DNA of 64,000 bases, from NCBI GenBank assembly GCA_029721515.1, contig CM056551.1:25468437-25532436 (forward strand). Direction: 5' to 3'. The translations under genes and the position numbers were made by a program. The notes under the pieces are model-generated. The model had not been told where the DNA came from, did not search any database, and saw only the letters and a program-made list of their open reading frames with translations. Of this stretch, positions 56,570 through 64,000 are shown piece by piece. The stretch comes from Synanceia verrucosa (lineage: Eukaryota; Chordata; Actinopteri; Perciformes; Synanceiidae). How positions within the stretch are numbered: position 1 is the first letter of the stretch; each line of letters starts with the position of its first letter.

Positions 56570-56870
56570 TGGGTACCCTTAAAGGTGAGGATGAAAGCCC
56601 TTATGGGAGACACGGGGGGTTGAAGGAGGTGAGGAGATGAAGAGGTGGTATGGAGACAGCATGGAGGCATTAAAAGCAGCCCCTTGCTCTTTTAAATCCA
56701 CCCATAACAGAGACAGTAGAAATTTAAATGTAAATTGCCCATTAGATTTTCATGTAGAACATCTCTATCCTCCTTTTGCCGTGGCGACGTCCGTTCACTT
56801 TCATAAATATAACAATGAGTCAGTTATGTGCAATGGAGCCGATGTGCTAATATTCTGAAATTAGTTCTTC
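56570..56870. promoter_or_regulatory. Candidate conserved non-coding element
   Basis: Repeat-free, with CTTTTAAATCCACCC, AAATTTAAATG and TTGCCCATTAGATTTTC around 56690-56750. A 73-codon frame crosses it but is not protein-like. Confidence 0.3.
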
Positions 56871-57269
56871 ATTTGATATATTGACAGGTGGAGGATGAAG
56901 AATGCCACATAAATACAAAGTTTGAAATATACGGACCACATATGTCTTATTGTCATTATGAACAGAATAAACCACCAGGCAACCCCTCAGTATATTTACA
57001 TACTAAACCATGTATTTCAAGTCATGCTATTATTCCTGTTAGGTTAAATCAGCAGGGTGTGAAATAGTTTTCTCAGCTGTATGTCTAATTCTATTACCTT
57101 TGAGATCACATTAAGTATTTGTATGTCACATTTTCATATAGAAATGATGTAGTGTTCATTTCACCCGTTGATCCTCTTTTATCATGACCCTCAGTTTAGG
57201 AGTACATTTTTCTATTTGTACTATACTCCCCTTGTTCTCTGTCTCTGTTCTGTCTTGGTTTTTTTCTTT
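56871..57269. other. A/T-rich non-coding DNA
   Basis: No feature supported. Confidence 0.35.
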
Positions 57270-57550
57270 GTGGTGAGGACCCAAATTGAAAGAGTGAGGC
57301 GTCAGTTTAAAGGGCAGACCCAGGTCCCTGCCTCCAGGGCTTTTACATCAGCGCTGATAGAAAGCTGTGTGAACCACTGGGAAATGTTTCATCGGTCACG
57401 ACACATTATGCAGCAGAGTGAGAGCCACATTAAACTTTTCACTTACTCCGTCATTGCTTGGCTTTTATTGTCCAGCGCGCCTGCTGACACATCTGCAACC
57501 CCCGGGTCCACTGGAGAGTTTAACAACTCCGAGTGTTTCCTTCAATTATT
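57270..57550. promoter_or_regulatory. Candidate conserved non-coding element
   Basis: Balanced, repeat-free sequence within a 128-codon open frame (57168-57554). The frame has a hydrophobic start derived from T-rich DNA and no known domain, so a regulatory reading is preferred, weakly. Confidence 0.25.
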
Positions 57551-58869
57551 GTAATACCTCGAGTCTTTGAATATGAAAATAAATAATACTGTGTCCTGTG
57601 GTTAAGACACGTACACGGGTAGTTTATGCAGCCTCTGGGGCTGTTACCCCTCACTACATATGATGAGAGAAAACAAACGAATGATTGATTTAGATAGTTT
57701 TTATGAAAGTAAACATTGTGTCAACAGCTCATATGACGTGCACATTCAAACCCCTCTTGATTGCTATCTTTACAACCAGTTCCCACAGACATTTGAATGT
57801 AAAATATATACAAAAATGCACTTATACATGTTTTCATCATGCAACAATGTAAAAAAGATGAATCAGTTTTACCTTATGTTAAGATTTGCTTTAGCATATT
57901 CACCTTTATGGTTGCTGAAACATCTGTCTCCTGCTCCTTCTCTTCTCTGTAAACGTCACTTTATTCTTTCAACAGCCCATTTTCTTTCTATCCTGTAGTT
58001 TCAAAAGCTGAATGGTGACGCAAGCTACTTTATTTATGCGTATCTAATCAGTCCATCCATTAGGCAAAGGCTGATTTGACGTTGTAGTGAAGGCATGCTG
58101 GAGATATATCCAAGGAGTGGGGTGATCCCCATTGTTCCACTCTGTGTTTGCTGGGAGGAATGGAGAGAATGGCGAGAACAAATTACAAGGCTTTTGGAGT
58201 CAGTTTGGGATTGAATCATTTGGATTTGGCTGTGGAACTGATGGATTTAATACTAAGGGATGTAGTCTGACTGCAGATGGTGAGCATCCCCTGTGCCCAC
58301 TGGATTGGTCACCCCATGAGGATGGCAGCGCTGTGGTGCACATGGACAGAACCATAAAGCATTACTGGAGCACATGCATGACAAGGATTTTCATCAGGAT
58401 TATGTATGTCTGGAGCCACTAAACTCAATCTCGTGAGAAATGATACAGGCAGACACCAGGATAAACACTGCGCTTACATATTTGCTGCAAATTATCTTAG
58501 CAGTTTTTGTGTTTTGAAGCTATTAAATTTTTTCATGAAATATTTCATTAAGATATCAGAAACAAAACCTGGCAGTTTTGTTTTTTTTACCAGGCCACTG
58601 CATTTGCTATACTTTTAATCCCTCAGAAGCAGTTATAGTTCAACACGTGTCCGCATGCAACACAGTGCAGCAATACCTGCAGACCAAGTGATGATGGCTG
58701 GCTTTGGCAGTCAGCCTAAACTACCCTTGACCATGACCATCAGGCACCTTTTTACGTGTGAAACCCACAAGGAGCATTATATTTGGTATCAATCTGAATT
58801 TCTCTCTAGCCTTTCAAGGGGAAAATGTTCACAGGGGTCAGCCAAGGGACATGGCGAGAGATACCGAGT
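57551..58869. other. Non-coding stretch
   Basis: A 96-codon plus frame at 58132-58422 has a protein-like mix of residues but no recognised family and no acceptor or donor that clearly bounds it. Otherwise A/T-rich. Confidence 0.3.
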
Positions 58870-58897
58870 GTGAGAGAGAGAGAAAGAGAGAGAGAGG
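58870..58897. repeat. GA-rich simple repeat
   Basis: (GA)n interrupted by AAAG. Confidence 0.85.
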
Positions 58898-59319
58898 GCA
58901 GAGAAAAATGGAAGAGAAGGAGATTAGGGGGAAAATAAATGTAACGCGGACAAGAGAGCTTTATTAATAGGATTATGGGCTCATAGATTTCGATATATCA
59001 CTGGTTTGAAAAGGGAGTGAAAATGTCAGGGAATACTGAAAAGAAAGAACAAATTTGTTAAAAGTAATTTATTGAACCTGTATCGCCAGGAGGTGAGAAT
59101 GTGATTTAGCCAAAAAGATACGTTTTGGTTGACAATTTGGCAATTAACCTTTTTTTAATTGCATGCAGAGATGCTAACCACAGCACATCATCAAACTTGA
59201 CATTTAATCCTTGTAAATATACTCCAAAATGCTTTTCTTTTCAAAATGTTATTTTGTGGTTTTATATTGCAGGGCTGTAGGCAAAATCATTTTAATCACT
59301 GAACCTGCTATTGCTTGTA
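58898..59319. other. A/T-rich non-coding DNA
   Basis: No feature supported. Confidence 0.35.
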
Positions 59320-59640
59320 TGCCACTCCATAAAATGATGTTTATTGATGCTATATAGCCAGTGCCAAGCTGTGACGATTCACTAAAGCTAGACAATAAAA
59401 GAGGCCGCCACCTTTAATGGGAGGAGCAGCATTTGCTTGTTACTAAACACAGCAGTTAACCTCTTTCGCACACATTAGCAGGGCCCAGTGTTAAATCTTA
59501 TTTCTATTACTTTCCCACTCACTTTATGATAGCTGTAGCACTCTCAAAAATTGATATTGCTATTTTGTAATGACCTTTTTCTTGGTTCATTAAGCACAAA
59601 CAGACTCAGTGTTGAGAAGATCTAAGCCATTACTGAATGA
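59320..59640. promoter_or_regulatory. Candidate conserved non-coding element
   Basis: Unique-looking block with CAATAAAAGAGG, CCTTTAATGGGAGG and CACATTAGCAGGG around 59392-59483. No open frame. Confidence 0.25.
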
Positions 59641-60599
59641 CAGACTACACTAAAAATAATGCAAAGGCAACTATTTCTTGCTTTTCAATTATTTTTTTAC
59701 TTATATTTACACAATTTAAGAGCTGGCACCACCTATATGTTTACAGTACAGTGTGTCTGTGTTTGGCTGCACGGGGAAATAAAGAAGTAACATGTGACTA
59801 TCACAGAGGGGCTTACAAGAAACAGGAAACAGGTTTTGCATAAATGATGATTATAAACAGATACACATGTACATCTACAACATGTCAGAGAAAAGGAGAA
59901 ATGTGGCTTTACATTGTGGGGAAGTACAGTCGACATACCAGGAGTTATTTTTTTCTTGCGTATGATTGTCTCATTTTGTTTTGTTTGCTTGAGGAGGTCG
60001 ACTATCTGTTACTGATGTTAGTTGATGTCTGGTTCTGTTTTCACTTCCACGATCGTAGCATGCCAACAATCCTCAAACATCAATAATCCTGCAGTAGCTA
60101 TGTGTTGCCACTGATTTTTCTCTGGCTGCTCACATGGCAAAGCCTTTATGTTCCTCCATATAAGAATTTAGTTACAGTTGTCTGCTGTCATTTATTATCT
60201 AAGTGTCGTATTATATTTCCCACAGCGGAGACCAGTGGAGATGTGTTCAACAGCTTTCTTGCCCTCTCTTGTGTGTCTCTGGAATAGTTCCAAAGACTCT
60301 TAACATAGTAGAGCACAACTTTCTGAGGCTCCTGTTAAGACGGATTGCTTTCAAAATCATTTCAAACACGAGGAATCACTCTAAAATGTCTCACTGTATC
60401 TGACACGATTTCTAATAGCAAGGCAAAATCTATTTCGAGCACAAAGACAGGAAATCAGCTATCGTTAAGTGCACATCTTTTCTGCTGGGTGAGGGGGTGG
60501 AGAAATGTTGAGGTTTTAAATGCCTCATTTTGATGAGCTTTGACAGTAATGCAGCCACATTGGCAAATGTAGCAGATTTCTATGACACCCATGTCATAG
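59641..60599. other. Non-coding stretch
   Basis: Short frames only; no recognised repeat. Confidence 0.3.
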
Positions 60600-61020
60600 G
60601 GCTGTGGTTATGCTTCAGCTCGATCATTAGAGGCGACTTCTAAGAGAGACAAGTGAGAATGAGTAATGGTGCTGAAGCGAGCTTGTATAAACATGTCAGG
60701 GAGCAGAAAAGTTCTCATGTCATGTAGGTATTTTACTCTCAAAGAGTGACAAACTAAATAGCTAAAATCCCCTGGGCTAAAAATCTCCACGCTCCACCAC
60801 ATTACAGTATTGGCTTCTAATGCCTTAAGAATGTGACAATCGCATTTGAAGCATTTTACATATCCTTTCTCAAGCAGCCACCTTGTTAGCCAGCTATGTT
60901 TGTTTTTCCTTCCACTTCCCCCCTGTGTTTCTCTGCAGGCATGGCTTTGGAAGTGGTGATGAATGAGTGGAAGTTGACTCATTATTAAAGGTGGGAGATG
61001 ATTAATAAGGACCATGTGTG
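60600..61020. promoter_or_regulatory. Candidate conserved non-coding element
   Basis: Repeat-free sequence ending in CTCATTATTAAAGG and GATTAATAAGG near 60980-61008. A 135-codon minus-strand frame crosses the block (60608-61015); it has no recognised domain and is not called. Confidence 0.25.
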
Positions 61021-63769
61021 TTTTCCTCTATAGTGTAAATAAAATATATCATTCACGTAACGCGGGGCTGTGCTCAGAGAGTGATTTATGGTGTGTTAAA
61101 ATGCACAGAAAGCCAAAGGCTGAAGCCCTCTCAGACACACAGCCATGACAGTGCCCTACCCCGCCGCTTTAACATGGCTTAGAGATCTCACACTCCTGCT
61201 CTCACTATCGCTCTGTGCTTCCTTATCTCGATTTCCGCCATGCTGGATTTATTTGTCTCAGACTTTCAGGAGAGTTCCCAAGAGTGTTCTGAGGTCATTC
61301 AGAACTAATGATGTGAAATGGGAACCTGTAAACCTGCATGTTTTTAGAGCCTAGCCAAGTTCCATTTGTGTATTTTTGTCATGGATGAGGCCAGTTTTTT
61401 GTTTGGTTGGTGAGAAGACTAATATCATAACGTGTTCTTTATGTACAGAAGTAAAGGACAGGGTTTAGAGGACATGTACTATGAAGAATCCAGTGCTTTA
61501 AAGGGACCCCCACTGCTCATCCTTAGTATCCAGAAGAAGACACATTGGATGTGTCAGTCTCTTTGGCAGGTAGCCACCACTCCATAGCCAAGGTATTGAT
61601 TCACTCTAGACCTCGCCTTATTTCTCAACTTCAAATCCTGATGGAGTGTTTCTGTTTAAGTGTTCGAGGGTAGACTTCCAACAAGACACATCTTACATGG
61701 ATTATCTCCTCATCAATCTCAGTGTCCCTTTGTAAAGAGCACAATTAGGAAGAATAGCTTTTCAGCTCTTTTTACTAGCCTGAAACATCACATACTGTGT
61801 AAGATACATGTATGAAATTCAACATGTGAGCCTCCACTGTTCAGTACACCACAATTGTGCAGCCTTTGTGTGACTATGAGGCAGGATGGAATTTGAACAA
61901 AGCAGTCATTCAGTCATTTTTTTCCCCTCTTTCCAGAGAAGACCCGTGTAAAAATTGCTGTGTTGTCAACCGCTGTTTTTTTCCTCCTTGTGATAACTCT
62001 GGTTTCACTTAACGTTTGGTATTCCTGGTTTATAATATTTCCCCAGCTTTCAGGCAGAAACATTGTCCTCTACTTCAACCGTGTTACTGAGCGAAGTCCA
62101 TCGTTTTGCCTGTAACAGGACAGAAAAGCAGATGGCTATATGGTAGTTTTACAGCTGGGAATCATCCTCCCACAGTGCTGTGGAGAGGAGAGGGAGTTTG
62201 CAGAGATGCGTTGTTTTCTTCACATTTCTTTATCCCTCTAAACTTCACTTCCCCTGGAGGAGATTACCTCATGTCTATTTCCTTGATACCTTCTCTATAT
62301 ATTTCTTCAGAGGATACCGCTGTTTGTTTTGACAGTGGAAAAGGAACGTGTGTGTTTGATTACAAATTAAAGAACAATTTCTGTCAGAGGCGGCAAGCCT
62401 TATGCTACATCAGCTGGACGCCAATTGACTGGAACTTAAGCTATCTGGAAACTCTATTCCAGAGATGTGTGTGTCTGTGTTTGAGGGAACTTGTGCATGC
62501 AGAGTATGTGCATAAACACAGAACATGTGCATGAAAATGTGTGTTTTTGACATCAAAAAAGACTGACAATGGAACCTTGAGTAGCCCCATGATTCAGTAT
62601 CCTGCCCATTCACCATGGTTCCTGACCTGGGGGGAGGATCTGTCTGTCTTTTGGCAGGCTCCATAACCGCTGCCCTCCCTCTCTGCAGTTATCATCACTT
62701 CATCTCAAATAGGAAAATAGGGGCACCGAGATGGAGGCTTGTGGCTCACTGAGGCTGTTTTTGGGTTACAGCTATTTCTCTGAATATCTTTTTAAGTCAG
62801 GCCCTTCCAGGCCCACTGGTGGTGGCTGCCTATTCCGCTGTTCACTGGGGGCATGCCCTGGTTTCATGTGTGCTGTTGTGTTGGGAGTGATGGAGAGGCG
62901 GGGGGGGCACGGTGGAAAAAAAGATGGAGGAGGGGAATAGAAACACTCCCGTTGTGCCACTGTGCCCCAACCTCAGCCAGGGTGACACACTTACCAGCCA
63001 ACATTCTGCCACCTTGCCCCGACGCCGCAGGAAAAACGCACTCTGCCTCTGAATGGGGGCACTGGGTGCAGAGGGAACCTGTTGGAGAAGACTCCTAAAT
63101 CAGGCTGCCGGGGAGACGGATGTTAATGTGCTGTCTCGTGGTCTTAAAGTGCAGAGTTGGAGCCACAGACTCTTGCTGAGTGAGGCTACAAGGCAGCAGC
63201 TCTCTCATATCCTTTGTTTACACAGCCAGTGGAGTGGGACTACTTTACCTGGACCCACTGAGTTCGCTCACACAAATCCTCCAATATGTACAAGTGAACA
63301 TAAGGAGCTTAGCCCAGAGAAGGCAATTCAGTCTGCTCTCCCGGCCGTCCCCTCGAAATGACAAATTAGAGATGTTAAACAGACTGGTGTGGGTATTACA
63401 ACTAAAGCATCATTTTGGGGAGCGTTATGTTGTGTACAAAGAGTTATTACTACAAGCAGCCATGCTATAAGCTCAGGCTTAGGCTTAAGTTCAAGTATTA
63501 ACTACATCTAATATGCTCAAGTGGGATTGATAACATACAAAAACATACATTTGTTGCAAGTCTTGTGAAATATACATCATTTCCAGATTTAATTTGGTCA
63601 TGTATGAGATGAGTGACAGTGGTATATTTGTATTTTAGACTACATCAAACAGCTCTGTAGTCACATGATGATAGTCCCCCCCTGCCACAAATTTGCCCCT
63701 CCTTTTACCAAAACTGGCACCCTAATACCACAGAGGCACAGTAAGACCCATGTTTAAGCTAATATACAG
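61021..63769. other. Non-coding stretch
   Basis: The longest frame (142 codons, 62106-62534) resembles no known family. Positions 62730-63360 are G/C-richer with several overlapping frames on both strands; none is recognised. Confidence 0.3.
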
Positions 63770-63960
63770 CATTTCCATGGAGTGGGTGTAACTGACACCA
63801 ATCCCGGTGGGGCAATTACAGGAAATTAATTACCAAGCATTCCTGTATTAATGGTTTATTCCAAAATAAAGCAAGCTAATTTATTCGTTTTGACACAGAA
63901 AATTGATTCAATGAGGATTATAAAAAGCTATTTGCCAAACAAAATGGAAGGGAGGAAAGG
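63770..63960. promoter_or_regulatory. Candidate conserved non-coding element
   Basis: It contains GGCAATTACAGG near 63811 and AATTAATTA at 63824-63832, the same 9-mer as at 19086-19094, with TATTAATGG near 63846. It continues toward the window edge. Confidence 0.35.
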
Positions 63961-64000
63961 GAAATGAAGTAGGGGTTAAAAAAAGAAAACATGAACAATC

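Noticed and set aside
57168..57554. 128-codon frame with a hydrophobic start like a membrane protein
   Set aside because: The hydrophobic part comes from T-rich DNA; the rest matches no family and lacks exon borders.
62106..62534. 142-codon plus-strand frame
   Set aside because: Mixed composition, no recognised motif, overlapped by a minus-strand frame of similar quality.
1..64000. CRISPR array, phage, defence island, toxin system or other bacterial-type system
   Set aside because: No regularly spaced repeats with unique spacers, no dense ORFs, and a vertebrate-type repeat and intron texture throughout.
1..64000. tRNA, rRNA or known microRNA genes
   Set aside because: No cloverleaf with A and B boxes was seen and no familiar mature microRNA sequence was recognised; a covariance-model scan would be needed to exclude diverged cases.

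Overview
The window looks like vertebrate, probably ray-finned fish, nuclear DNA. It is almost entirely non-coding. There are many CA/GT and CT/GA microsatellites, A/T-rich runs, short non-autonomous DNA transposons with terminal inverted repeats, and decayed LINE-like 3' tails. No operons, tightly packed ORFs, tRNA or rRNA genes are visible. The fish assignment is inferred from repeat style and texture, not from a database search.

Coding content: one convincing exon lies at 495-638 (+). It is 144 bp with phase-1 ends, a consensus splice acceptor and a GTAAGT donor, and it encodes one blade of an RCC1-type beta-propeller. No second RCC1-type exon was recognised in the following 63 kb. Either the window is mostly one very long intron (or the gene's downstream flank), or later exons are too short or diverged to read by eye. 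Two weaker exon-like stretches (12524-12616 and 49725-49840) are listed at low confidence. The remaining open frames are treated as chance or as products of simple repeats.

2.8-18.3 kb: six copies of one short transposon family sit within 15.5 kb. The best copy (17912-18307) has mirror-image ends inside TTAA, which suggests a piggyBac-type MITE. Copy 1 (2789-3669) is split by a second, different MITE at 3143-3533 flanked by TTA duplications. Five copies carry a module that closely resembles the vertebrate ZNF143/THAP11 (SBS) promoter motif. Copy 1 also carries a CTCF-like motif next to the nested insertion.

14.9-64 kb: long single-copy-looking blocks rich in TAATTA, TAATCC and ATTA motifs alternate with microsatellites and decayed LINE tails. 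The texture is that of a regulatory landscape with conserved non-coding elements. Conservation itself could not be tested here, so those entries are candidates only. Further CTCF-like motifs lie near 27.2 and 28.4 kb. A 34-bp perfect palindrome (6147-6180) and a G/C foldback (12087-12111) are the clearest unexplained structures.

No CRISPR array, phage, defence island or toxin system was seen.
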